Shown one piece after another: positions 1 through 7,306 of a stretch of DNA of 13,844 nucleotides. Where the stretch lies: NCBI GenBank assembly GCA_022842225.1, contig JALHPX010000029.1, positions 1 to 13,844 on the forward strand, in the 5' to 3' direction. This DNA is from a bacterium. Lineage in GTDB: Bacteria; Bdellovibrionota; FAC87; UBA2466. The notes under the pieces were generated by a model. The model searched no databases, was not told where the DNA came from, and saw nothing but the letters and a program-made list of their open reading frames with translations. A program made the position numbers and the translations under genes. Each line of letters starts with the position of its first letter. Positions within the stretch are counted from its first letter, which is position 1.

Positions 1-1903
1 TATGGGAATCGTAAACGCCGGAATGCTCGCAGTTTACGAAGATATTCCAGAAGAATTAAAGACTCACGTCGAAGACGTGCTTTTGAACCGCCGGCCCGAC
101 GCTACCGAGCGTTTGATCGAGCTTGCTGAAAAAGTAAAAGGCAGCGGTAAGAAGCAGGCCGGATCGGATCTCGAGTGGAGAAAGCTGCCACTGGAAGAGC
201 GCATCTCGCATGCGCTCGTAAAAGGCATTGTTGATTTTATCGTCGAGGATGCCGAGGAAGCTCGCATTAAGCTGGGCGCCCCGCTCGATGTGATCGAAGG
301 CCCGTTGATGGATGGGATGAAGATTGTCGGTGAGCTATTTGGCGCCGGCAAAATGTTCCTGCCCCAGGTGGTGAAGAGCGCACGCGTGATGAAGAAAGCC
401 GTCGCGCACTTAGAACCTTTCATGGCGGCGCAAAAATCCAAAACCTCGAAGAATCAGGGCGTTTTTGTCATCGCCACCGTCAAAGGTGATGTGCACGACA
501 TCGGCAAGAACATCGTGGCGGTCGTATTGGGGTGCAACGGATACGAAGTTATCGACTTAGGCGTGATGACCGCTTGCGATAAGATTTTACAAGTGGCGCG
601 TGAGCGCGGCGCGGATGTTGTGGGGCTCAGCGGGCTGATTACGCCTTCTCTCGACGAGATGATTCACAACGCTAAGGAAATGCAGCGGCAAGGTTTCACC
701 GTGCCCCTGTTAATTGGCGGAGCCACGACCAGTAGCGTGCATACGGCGGTAAAAATCGCTCCCCATTACAGTGGCCCTGTGACTCGGGTTGGCGATGCAT
801 CTTTGGTGGTGGGAGTGTGTAATTCGCTACTCAGTGCCTCAAAGCGCGATGCCTATATCCAGGAATTAAAGGCTGATAACGAGAGAATTCGCGAAAGCTA
901 CTTGCGTGGCCAGGCCAATAAGGAAAAAAGCCTGCCGATCGAAGAAGCGCGCTCTCGCGGATGGAAGACCGATTGGGCGACCGTGAATATACCCGTTCCC
1001 GATAGTCTGGCGCCACAGCCGGTGGAAATTCCCTTAGAAGAGTTGGTGCCGTTTATCGACTGGTCGCCGTTTTTCTGGACCTGGGAGTTAAAAGGCGTTT
1101 ACCCAAAGATTTTCCAAAGTGAAAAAATAGGCAAACAAGCCCAAGAGCTTTTTGCCGATGGCCAGAAAGTTCTGACCGAAATCATTCGCAAGCGTCGTTT
1201 CCGAGTGAAGGGCGTGACGCGCTTTTGGGCTGCCAATAGTGTGGGCGACGATGTCGAGATTTACTCCGATACCAGCCGCAAACAAGTACTGGGCAAGTTC
1301 CGATTCTTACGTCAGCAAAAAGACATGGGAGACCGCCCGTATCTTTGCTTGGCTGATTTTATCGCGCCCAAGTCTAGCGGTCGCACGGACTACTTAGGCG
1401 CGTTTGTGGTGACGGCCGGATTTGAAGTCGAACAATACGCCAAGACTTTTGAAGCCAAGCACGATGATTACAGCGCCATTATGGTGAAAGCCTTGGGCGA
1501 CCGCTTCGCGGAAGCCGGCGCAGAATGCCTGCATAAAAAGATCCGCGATCAGTTAGGTTACGGCAAAGTCGAAGGCTTGGGTTTTGAAGATTATATTAAG
1601 GAGACATACCGAGGTATTCGCCCAGCTCCGGGATACCCTGCTTGCCCCGACCACACTGAAAAAACGATGCTTTGGCAGCTGTTAAACGCGGCAGAAAAAA
1701 CCGGGGTACAATTAACAGAGAACTTCGCCATGAACCCACCGTCGTCGGTATCGGGGCTTTATTTCTCCCACCCTGACGTTCGGTACTTCCCAGTTGGTAG
1801 CATCGCCAAAGACCAGGTCGAGGACTACGCTCGACGCAAGGCCTTTACGGTCGCCGAAGTGGAGAAATGGCTCGGTCCGTATCTAGACTACGAGCCGTCT
1901 TAA
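1..1903 (+). CDS. metH: Cobalamin-dependent methionine synthase, C-terminal half (5' truncated by window edge)
   Basis: Transfers a methyl group from 5-methyltetrahydrofolate through cobalamin to homocysteine in the cytoplasm, making methionine. About 633 residues are present against roughly 1,230 for the full enzyme; the homocysteine and folate domains lie left of the window, and the Met codon at position 2 is internal. Numbering from that Met: a four-helix cap domain (about 1-140), then the Rossmann B12 domain with Asp163-x-His165-x-x-Gly168, where His165 matches the cobalt-ligating His759 of E. coli, and Ser210/Thr214 matching Ser804/Thr808. The reactivation domain follows (about 300-633), with Asp353 in IDWSPFF and the AdoMet-binding segment RPAPGYPACP at 540-549. 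All key residues of this half are intact. It ends with TAA three bases before the next ATG, so the two are probably co-transcribed. Residue-by-residue resemblance to the E. coli protein makes this call secure. Confidence 0.97.
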   Translation, partial: MGIVNAGMLAVYEDIPEELKTHVEDVLLNRRPDATERLIELAEKVKGSGKKQAGSDLEWRKLPLEERISHALVKGIVDFIVEDAEEARIKLGAPLDVIEGPLMDGMKIVGELFGAGKMFLPQVVKSARVMKKAVAHLEPFMAAQKSKTSKNQGVFVIATVKGDVHDIGKNIVAVVLGCNGYEVIDLGVMTACDKILQVARERGADVVGLSGLITPSLDEMIHNAKEMQRQGFTVPLLIGGATTSSVHTAVKIAPHYSGPVTRVGDASLVVGVCNSLLSASKRDAYIQELKADNERIRESYLRGQANKEKSLPIEEARSRGWKTDWATVNIPVPDSLAPQPVEIPLEELVPFIDWSPFFWTWELKGVYPKIFQSEKIGKQAQELFADGQKVLTEIIRKRRFRVKGVTRFWAANSVGDDVEIYSDTSRKQVLGKFRFLRQQKDMGDRPYLCLADFIAPKSSGRTDYLGAFVVTAGFEVEQYAKTFEAKHDDYSAIMVKALGDRFAEAGAECLHKKIRDQLGYGKVEGLGFEDYIKETYRGIRPAPGYPACPDHTEKTMLWQLLNAAEKTGVQLTENFAMNPPSSVSGLYFSHPDVRYFPVGSIAKDQVEDYARRKAFTVAEVEKWLGPYLDYEPS

Positions 1904-1906
1904 AAC

Positions 1907-2401
1907 ATGTCGCAAAAAACCCTTGCTCGCTTTGTGGTCGCCGATATCGCACGAGAAAATGCAGTTAGAGGCGGCGCGTCGTTAGAGGAATGGTCGGACG
2001 TCTTACGGCGCGGCTTGGAAGGGCTGCGCGGCCAAGACGTAGAGCCAGAGGGGCTGGCGCAGATCGCGCGGGCCTGCCGCACTCCCGAGCAGTTTGCGAT
2101 GATGGTGCGATTGATTTCCCAACACTGCAGAGCGACGGGCACGGGCAAAGAAATCTTTGAACTCATTCGCAAGCACCGCGACCAAGCTGTTTTCTCTCTG
2201 ACCGAATGGATGGACGCGCTGGAAGCCTTCACTGGCTGGCTTGAATCCCATCACCACAATCTCGATTTTCTCAATATGCTGAATTACATCCAGTGTGCGA
2301 CGCTTCTCCCGGAAGCGAAATCGCCTGGAGCCCACCTGGAAGAGGTGCTCCTCTCCTCTATCGAGAAATACGGCGTGAGCTGGGCAACTTCTCGACGATA
2401 G
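1907..2401 (+). CDS. Hypothetical protein, 164 aa, coupled to metH
   Basis: I do not recognise this protein. It is 164 residues, appears mostly helical and soluble, and has no signal peptide or hydrophobic segment long enough to span a membrane. It carries three cysteines (57, 74, 130) with no CxxC pattern and a His-His-His run at 115-117. The ATG lies three bases after the metH stop codon and has no Shine-Dalgarno sequence, so translation probably depends on ribosomes finishing metH. That spacing, together with an uninterrupted frame, is the main evidence that it is a real gene; an open frame on the opposite strand (2003-2449) is a plausible shadow. A role linked to methionine or cobalamin metabolism is suggested only by position. 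Confidence 0.7.
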   Translation: MSQKTLARFVVADIARENAVRGGASLEEWSDVLRRGLEGLRGQDVEPEGLAQIARACRTPEQFAMMVRLISQHCRATGTGKEIFELIRKHRDQAVFSLTEWMDALEAFTGWLESHHHNLDFLNMLNYIQCATLLPEAKSPGAHLEEVLLSSIEKYGVSWATSRR

Positions 2402-2443
2402 CCGCCATGACATTTCTCGTGCTTGCGATGAAACTTGTTCCCC

Positions 2444-3820
2444 ATGCAAGCCTTCTTCGAAAAACGGTCCACCTGGTTGCTCGTATTAGTGTGTGCGGCG
2501 ATTTATTTTCAAACACTGTGGTTTGAATTCCTGCGCATTGATGACGACGTAAACGTTTTTGCCAACCCACTTTTTCTCAATCAAGGGCTCGAATCGCTCT
2601 GGACGTTTTGGGAACAGCCCTACGAGCGGCTCTACATTCCTGTCACCTATACTCTGTGGGGATTTATCCACGCGGCGGAGTCTATCGTCGCCCCCGATCA
2701 TTTCCATCCCGGCCTCTATCATTTGATCAATGTGTTGGTTCACCTGGCTAATGGAATTTTTGTTCTGCGCATTGCGGAGTCGCTCTTGGGCAATCGGTTT
2801 GGTGCGTGGGTCGCCGCCTTCGTTTTTCTGGTGCATCCCTACCAGGTCGAGGGTGTGGCATGGGTCACTTCGTTCCGTGGATTACTCAGTACCTTCTTTG
2901 CCCTAGCCTTGATGGAATATTTTATCCGCAAGCGTGGATGTTTTACGCCGGCGCAGGCGGTATGGGCGATCGCACTTTTTGCTCTCGCCGTTCTCTCTAA
3001 GCCTTCGGCAGTAGGAGTGTTGCCACTGCTCGCGGCGGTTGGCGTGGGCTGGTTTGCTGAAAATCGTAAGCCGCAGCTGGTGTTTCTCTGTCTTTGCGCC
3101 GCCGTGTTTTTGCCGACGGCGTTACTGACTAAATCAGAGCAGCCTGACGCGATTTCTGGAGCAACTATTCCCTGGACGGCGCGGCCGGCGGTTTTTGCGG
3201 ACGCTGTGAGTTTCTATCTGACAAAGGCGATTTTGGCTTGGGGCTTTAGCTTGGATTACGCCCGCACACCGGTGGAAGTACTCCGCCATCCAAATTTGCC
3301 CGGGTTTTTAGTCACCGCGTGCGTGATCTTTCTCGTCGCTAAAATCCCAGTGCAAGAGTATCGCAGCCGAGGATTATTCTTACTCGCAGGTTTTGCCCTG
3401 GCACTTGTTCCCGTGAGTGGATTGGTTTCGTTTCAGTTTCAGAACTATTCGACAGTGGCGGATCGCTATGTGTATTTGCCGCTTGTGGCGTTAGCACTTC
3501 TAGCAGGCGATTTGTCCACTCGCCTGGCGACCAAGGGCAGGGCGGTGGTGGCTGTGTGGCTTTGTCTCCTGGCGATTGAATCCGTGCATCTGACGACTTT
3601 TTGGAAAGACGAATTCTCACTTTTCGAGCGCACGGTGGAACTCAATCCCCGCAGCTTGTTTGGTCACAATAACCTGGGCTTCGCTTACGGGCAGCGCGGA
3701 AATTGGGAGCTGGCGGTATTTCACTACGAGCAAGCCATTCGCTTAGCACCGCAGAATCCAATCATTACCGAGAATCTTCAAAAGGCGCGGATGCGGTTGG
3801 AGATACAAAAGGCTCTCTAA
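2444..3820 (+). CDS. Polytopic membrane protein with C-terminal TPR, TMTC-like (putative O-mannosyl/glycosyltransferase family)
   Basis: 458 residues from ATG 2444; a TTG at 2435 would add three residues, and neither start has a clear ribosome site. About nine or ten hydrophobic segments run from residue 11 to about 385. After the first segment an outside loop holds acidic Asp33-Asp34-Asp35, a position where GT-C glycosyltransferases keep metal or substrate-binding acids. Other conserved-looking pieces are YHLINVLVHLANG, HPYQVEGVAWV (His131, Glu136) and the ADRYVYLPL motif around Asp340-Arg341-Tyr342, which recall the TMTC family of transmembrane-TPR O-mannosyltransferases. The last 60 residues form at least one TPR with the NNLGFAYGQRG...A..HYEQAIRLAP pattern. 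A glycan-transfer role on the periplasmic side is inferred from family resemblance. The 3' end overlaps the convergent hydroxylase gene by 56 bases. Confidence 0.85.
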   Translation: MQAFFEKRSTWLLVLVCAAIYFQTLWFEFLRIDDDVNVFANPLFLNQGLESLWTFWEQPYERLYIPVTYTLWGFIHAAESIVAPDHFHPGLYHLINVLVHLANGIFVLRIAESLLGNRFGAWVAAFVFLVHPYQVEGVAWVTSFRGLLSTFFALALMEYFIRKRGCFTPAQAVWAIALFALAVLSKPSAVGVLPLLAAVGVGWFAENRKPQLVFLCLCAAVFLPTALLTKSEQPDAISGATIPWTARPAVFADAVSFYLTKAILAWGFSLDYARTPVEVLRHPNLPGFLVTACVIFLVAKIPVQEYRSRGLFLLAGFALALVPVSGLVSFQFQNYSTVADRYVYLPLVALALLAGDLSTRLATKGRAVVAVWLCLLAIESVHLTTFWKDEFSLFERTVELNPRSLFGHNNLGFAYGQRGNWELAVFHYEQAIRLAPQNPIITENLQKARMRLEIQKAL

Positions 3821-4580
3821 ACAGGGCGGCTAGTTCGGTGCTTTGCTTTTCCGTAGTGTAGTCCAAGCCGGTCTTGAGATCGGTCACCGTGCCGGGATCT
3901 AGGTACGTTCCAAATAGCAAATCCCACCACAGAAACACGATGCCGTAATTTCTGGCGTACTCCGCTCGCTTCATCGAGTGGTGGATTCGATGGTGCAGCG
4001 GCAGCACGAGTCCGTAGCGACACCACGACTCCCAGCTGGTCGGAATGTTCAAATTGGCGTGGCTTAGGGGTAACGCGACGGAGGCCAAGACGGCGTAGAG
4101 CAAAATGCTATAGATCGAAATGCCAGCGACGAAAACCAGAGCGATAAAGCACACCCCGCGGTAAAGCGATTCTAAGGGATGAAAACGAAAGGCGCTGCTC
4201 ACGTCGATATACCTATCGGTGTGGTGTGCGCGGTGCAGACGCCACAGAGCCGGCACTAAATGCTGGCTGCGGTGGATCCAGTAGTTTCCCAAATCGTAGA
4301 GGAGGGCACCGGCAATCGTTTCAAAGAACAGCGGCAGTCGCAGCCAGTTAAGAACTCCCCAGCCCTGTTCGCGCGCGAAGATCGAGACGGTAACAGAAAC
4401 ACCCGCTGCTGCCCCCAGCAGAAGTAAGCTGCAGATCCCCAGCATAAAGTTGTTCCTCGCGTGGGTGAGTCGGTTGGATGGCAGGGGCCAGTACGCAAAC
4501 CGCATCTCAAGAAACCAAAGAATCAGCGTGGCCAAAATGGCCCCGACTACGTTGGGAGGCGGAAAAAAATTCATAGGCAT
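3765..4580 (-). CDS. Sterol desaturase / fatty acid hydroxylase superfamily membrane protein
   Basis: A 271-residue integral membrane di-iron oxygenase. It has the full histidine set of the superfamily: H103-x3-H107, H116-x2-H119-H120, isolated H134 and H174, and H197-x2-H200-H201. Hydrophobic segments lie around residues 11-30, 45-68, 84-101 and 142-172, consistent with a membrane-embedded enzyme whose histidines face the cytoplasm. Such enzymes hydroxylate or desaturate lipids using O2; the substrate here cannot be read from sequence. The start ATG at 4580 is preceded by AAGGAA at a good distance, and a perfect TATAAT lies upstream on this strand (4609-4604). A second in-frame ATG two codons later is possible. 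The last 18 codons overlap the end of the convergent TPR membrane protein. The gene stands alone on its strand, so no operon partner hints at the substrate. Confidence 0.93.
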   Translation of the reverse strand: MPMNFFPPPNVVGAILATLILWFLEMRFAYWPLPSNRLTHARNNFMLGICSLLLLGAAAGVSVTVSIFAREQGWGVLNWLRLPLFFETIAGALLYDLGNYWIHRSQHLVPALWRLHRAHHTDRYIDVSSAFRFHPLESLYRGVCFIALVFVAGISIYSILLYAVLASVALPLSHANLNIPTSWESWCRYGLVLPLHHRIHHSMKRAEYARNYGIVFLWWDLLFGTYLDPGTVTDLKTGLDYTTEKQSTELAALFREPFVSPTASAPFEDSR

Positions 4581-4622
4581 GGGGGTTCCTTTTTCTTCGC
4601 TCTATTATATATAGTTCCGCCC
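4581..4622. promoter_or_regulatory. Divergent promoter region between the hydroxylase and the cysteine-cluster gene
   Basis: This 42-base gap holds an AT-rich core, CTATTATATATAG (4602-4614). On the minus strand it contains TATAAT (4609-4604), a perfect -10 hexamer, 23 bases before the hydroxylase ATG with AAGGAA in between. On the plus strand TATTAT (4603-4608) or TATATA (4607-4612) lies 10-14 bases before ATG 4623. No good -35 hexamer is visible in either direction. The two promoters must share this core, so they may compete. Confidence 0.5.
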
Positions 4623-5018
4623 ATGGAAGCCGACTTTGGAAAACTCTCGACTTGGAAGCGCTTTAGCTCCCAATCTATGTGCGACGGTTGTCGTGCGTAT
4701 TGTTGCCATTTGCCGGTCGAAGTAACCGTTTCAGACTTACTCCGTTTAGGATTGGCGACTGCCGACGAGACAACTGGCTCGCTGCGGCGGCTGGCGCGTC
4801 GTCTGGAAAAAGAGGGAATCACTCACCACTTTCGAGCAAGTACTGGCCTGTTCACACTTTCTCAAAAACCAGACGGATCGTGTAAATTTTTAGGGGGTGA
4901 CTCCCGCTGCACGGTTTACGAGACGCGCCCAGATGTTTGTCGACGATTTCCCAGCATTGGACCTCGGCCTGGATTCTGTCCTCATCAGCCCAATACACGT
5001 GCAAAGTTCCGCCGCTAA
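4623..5018 (+). CDS. YkgJ/UPF0153-type cysteine-cluster protein (putative Zn/Fe-chelating domain)
   Basis: 131 residues from ATG 4623. An N-terminal cysteine group, C20-x2-C23-x3-C27-C28, and a C-terminal group, C87, C96, C106 in RPDVCRRFP and C119, match the CxxCxxCC family (Pfam PF03692), thought to bind zinc or an iron-sulphur cluster; its biochemical role is not established. The frame is open further upstream to 4461, but that part reads back through the start of the divergent hydroxylase gene and resembles nothing in this family, so I take the internal ATG. There is no Shine-Dalgarno sequence, and the -10-like TATATA ends only 10 bases before the ATG, suggesting a very short leader. Sixty bases separate it from the next gene on the same strand. 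Confidence 0.88.
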   Translation: MEADFGKLSTWKRFSSQSMCDGCRAYCCHLPVEVTVSDLLRLGLATADETTGSLRRLARRLEKEGITHHFRASTGLFTLSQKPDGSCKFLGGDSRCTVYETRPDVCRRFPSIGPRPGFCPHQPNTRAKFRR

Positions 5019-5030
5019 GTTAGAATAACG

Positions 5031-5065
5031 TTAGAAATTTGTTTCGGTTTTTTCGAAACTTCTAA
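5031..5065 (+). promoter_or_regulatory. Interrupted inverted repeat in the 5' region of the outer-membrane protein gene
   Basis: TTAGAA (5031-5036) is complementary to TTCTAA (5060-5065), and inside it GTTTCG (5041-5046) is complementary to CGAAAC (5054-5059), with a seven-base T-rich loop and a four-base bulge on the 5' side. GTTAGAA also occurs as a direct repeat at 5019-5025 and 5030-5036. No T run follows the stem, so it does not look like an intrinsic terminator. It may be an mRNA leader hairpin or a regulator-binding site; a TAGAAT (5021-5026) could serve as a -10 box. The pairing is seen directly and the role is inferred. Confidence 0.4.
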
Positions 5066-5078
5066 AAACGGGGGATGC

Positions 5079-6011
5079 ATGGGTCGACTTACTGTCGGAT
5101 TAGTTTTGGGGTTCGTACTGTTGGTGGCAAATCCAGTTATTGCCGACGATACGGCATCGGAAGAACCTTCCGCTGAATTACAGGCCACGGCAGAACCAAC
5201 CACGTGGGATTGGATCAAAAGAAACTTCGGAGTGAACTACAATAGTTTCTTCTACGGCCCTGGACCCGGCAGCCCTCTGGGTGTTTCTCCCGGCATGACG
5301 GGTGCAGCCAGCGATACAGGATTAAATTTCTTCAACCTTGTTTCGGTAAAATGGAAAATCAGCGAGCGTTTTGCCGCCGATATCCAGTTTCGCAATCAGA
5401 TCGTCGTCACGGGTGAACCCGAGTACCGTCACCAAGGACAGCGCTTAGGAGTTTCGGGAACCTTTCTAAAGGGCGAGGACTGGAGTTTTTCCGGCGCGCT
5501 CAATAGTGATATTCCCATCCCTGCGATCATGGGCCAGACACCTTCGCAAAGAACGCTGATGATCAACCCCGGATTCTTCTCGTTCTTCAACTACGCTCCC
5601 AAAACCAGCCGGTGGAGTTTGTTTGCCTTAGTGGCTCCACGGATGTGGCTCTATCGCGATCGCCAGGCGCTCTCGATTCAGGATCAGTTAAGCGGCGGCG
5701 CGATGAACAAGCCTGAGTACACGATCTATCTCAATCCGTCGGTAAACTACGCTATCAACGACAAAGTGGGCCTGCGCCTGGGAACAACGCTGGAGTACAC
5801 AAAATTTGTTGGCTTTGATTCCGTACGCCGCAACTACATGCCGTTTGAATTTGGTGTGACGTACGATATCGACCCGCGGTTTAGCATTTATACGTACATC
5901 TACACTTCTACCCCGCTCGATGACGGGCTGCGGTCCGCGCAAGGGTTTGGAGCGAATTCGTGGTGGAAGACGGCTTCGCTGCAAGTCTGGCTCAGCGGCA
6001 CCTTGTTCTAG
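5079..6011 (+). CDS. Secreted outer-membrane beta-barrel-like protein
   Basis: 310 residues. The N-terminus is a short signal peptide (Gly-Arg followed by a hydrophobic core at about 5-18) with likely cleavage after VIA at about residue 22. An acidic, Thr/Glu-rich spacer to about 40 is followed by a body rich in alternating polar and aromatic strands, such as KWKISERFAADIQFRN, SLFALVAPRMWLYRD and KVGLRLGTTLEYTKF. It ends in a terminal phenylalanine (LQVWLSGTLF), as expected for BAM-inserted outer-membrane proteins. I recognise no specific family; transport or a structural role in the outer membrane is likely. GGGGGA just before ATG 5079 serves as the ribosome site. The next gene begins 20 bases after its stop. 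Confidence 0.82.
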   Translation: MGRLTVGLVLGFVLLVANPVIADDTASEEPSAELQATAEPTTWDWIKRNFGVNYNSFFYGPGPGSPLGVSPGMTGAASDTGLNFFNLVSVKWKISERFAADIQFRNQIVVTGEPEYRHQGQRLGVSGTFLKGEDWSFSGALNSDIPIPAIMGQTPSQRTLMINPGFFSFFNYAPKTSRWSLFALVAPRMWLYRDRQALSIQDQLSGGAMNKPEYTIYLNPSVNYAINDKVGLRLGTTLEYTKFVGFDSVRRNYMPFEFGVTYDIDPRFSIYTYIYTSTPLDDGLRSAQGFGANSWWKTASLQVWLSGTLF

Positions 6012-6019
6012 AAGGTGTG

Positions 6020-6025
6020 TATAAT
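6020..6025 (+). promoter_or_regulatory. Candidate -10 box (TATAAT) immediately before ndh
   Basis: A perfect TATAAT ends six bases before the ndh ATG at 6032. With the usual 6-7 base distance from -10 box to transcription start, the mRNA would begin at or next to the A of the start codon, making a leaderless message. No convincing -35 hexamer is found at 16-18 bases, which lowers confidence. The nearest purine-rich stretch, GAAGG, is about 16 bases from the ATG, too far for a normal ribosome site. Confidence 0.45.
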
Positions 6026-6031
6026 GGCGGC

Positions 6032-7306
6032 ATGTCGAAAAGGCCGAGCGTTGTCATTTTAGGTGCAGGATTTGGTGGGCTGAAAGCCGCAAAACGTTTG
6101 CGTAAGGCCCCGGTCGATATCGTTCTCATCGACCGAATGAACCACCACCTCTTTCAACCGCTACTCTACCAGGTGGCGACGGCAACGCTTTCTCCCGCCG
6201 ACATTGCTTACCCCGTCCGCAGCGCACTCTCTGGGCAGAAGAATACCGAAGTCCGCATGGCCGAGATCACGGGCATTGATAAAGTTCACAAGCGCGTGCT
6301 CTATCAGGGCGGCAGTATTGAGTATGATTTCCTCGTCGCGGCGCTTGGCTCGCGGCAGTCTTATTTTGGCCACCCAGAATGGGAGAGCTTTGCCACGGGC
6401 CTAAAGGATCTATCGATGGCGACTTCGATTCGCCAAAAAATCCTGCGTTCGTTTGAACTGGCGGAGATGGAGCCAAACGAGCAAAAACGCCGCGAGGAAA
6501 TGACATTTATCCTCGTGGGAGGCGGGCCAACGGGCGTGGAAATGGCCGGTGCGATCTCGGAATTAGCGACGCGAGTGATTGCGCGTGATTTTAGAAAAAT
6601 CGATCCCAAGCAAACGCGCGTGATTTTAATGGAGGGCGGTCCACGACTGCTGGCCAGCTTCCCCGAGTCGTTGAGCGCGCGCGCTGAACGCGATCTCAAA
6701 AAGCTGGGCGTCGAAGTGCGCACGGGTTGCGTCGTCGAGAAAGTCGATGCGCAAGGAGTGGTGGCCAAAGGCGAACGCATTCAATGTCCGAATGTTTTTT
6801 GGACCGCCGGAGTGACCGCTGCGCCCGTGGGAAAGTGGTTAGGTTTACCTGTAGACCGCAGTGGTAGAGTTTTTGTCGACGAGTTCCTGCATCCGCAGGG
6901 GCACCCGGAGATTTTTGTCCTAGGGGACTGCGCCAGTGCGCCCGATGAAAAGGGGCAGCCTCTGCCAGGTCTCGCCCCCGTGGCCATGCAGCAAGGCGAC
7001 TACGCCGGGCGCCAGATTTTGGCGAAGCTCAAAGATAAGCCCGCGAAGCCTTTTCGTTATTTTGATAAAGGCAATATGGCGACGATTGGGAGATCCAAGG
7101 CGGTTGTGGCTCTGGGCCAGTTACGATTTACAGGTCTATTTGCCTGGGTCACGTGGCTTGCGGTGCATTTGTTCTTCTTGATTGGCTTTCGCAACCGACT
7201 GCTGGTGCTGCTGCAGTGGGCTTGGGCTTATATTCGCTTTCAAAGCGGCGCACGGCTTATATTACCGGAGCGGCGGACTCCCGATAGTCCACGCCCATCA
7301 GCTTAA
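6032..7306 (+). CDS. ndh: Type II NADH dehydrogenase (NAD(P)/FAD-dependent oxidoreductase)
   Basis: 424 residues. It oxidises NADH and passes electrons to quinone at the inner membrane without pumping protons. The N-terminal FAD Rossmann motif is GAGFGG (11-16); the NADH-binding motif is VGGGPTGVE (162-170); the second FAD contact is LGDCA with Asp299; and the quinone-site segment appears as APVAMQQGDYAG. The C-terminus has hydrophobic, amphipathic segments (about 370-410, from LFAWVTWLAVHLFFLIGF onward) that anchor it to the membrane, as in known NDH-2 enzymes. I chose ATG 6032 because the protein then starts directly with the beta strand leading to the FAD motif; GTG 6017 is an alternative that would add five residues and sit just after AAGG. 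The 3' end overlaps convergent recJ by 50 bases. Confidence 0.93.
   Translation: MSKRPSVVILGAGFGGLKAAKRLRKAPVDIVLIDRMNHHLFQPLLYQVATATLSPADIAYPVRSALSGQKNTEVRMAEITGIDKVHKRVLYQGGSIEYDFLVAALGSRQSYFGHPEWESFATGLKDLSMATSIRQKILRSFELAEMEPNEQKRREEMTFILVGGGPTGVEMAGAISELATRVIARDFRKIDPKQTRVILMEGGPRLLASFPESLSARAERDLKKLGVEVRTGCVVEKVDAQGVVAKGERIQCPNVFWTAGVTAAPVGKWLGLPVDRSGRVFVDEFLHPQGHPEIFVLGDCASAPDEKGQPLPGLAPVAMQQGDYAGRQILAKLKDKPAKPFRYFDKGNMATIGRSKAVVALGQLRFTGLFAWVTWLAVHLFFLIGFRNRLLVLLQWAWAYIRFQSGARLILPERRTPDSPRPSA

Noticed and set aside
64..441. Minus-strand open frame of 125 codons inside metH
   Set aside because: It is antisense to the highly conserved MetH cap domain, is rich in Ser and Pro as shadows often are, and has no family features.
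2003..2449. Minus-strand open frame of 148 codons opposite the 164-aa hypothetical gene
   Set aside because: It is a possible alternative, but the plus-strand frame has operon-like spacing after metH and the minus-strand frame has no motif; I favour the plus strand without certainty.
4461..4622. N-terminal extension of the cysteine-cluster protein
   Set aside because: It overlaps the first codons of the divergent hydroxylase and the TATAAT core, and the residues do not fit the family.
5960..6031. N-terminal extension of NADH dehydrogenase into the outer-membrane protein gene
   Set aside because: The enzyme family starts just before the FAD motif, and this stretch lies within and just after the preceding gene in another frame.
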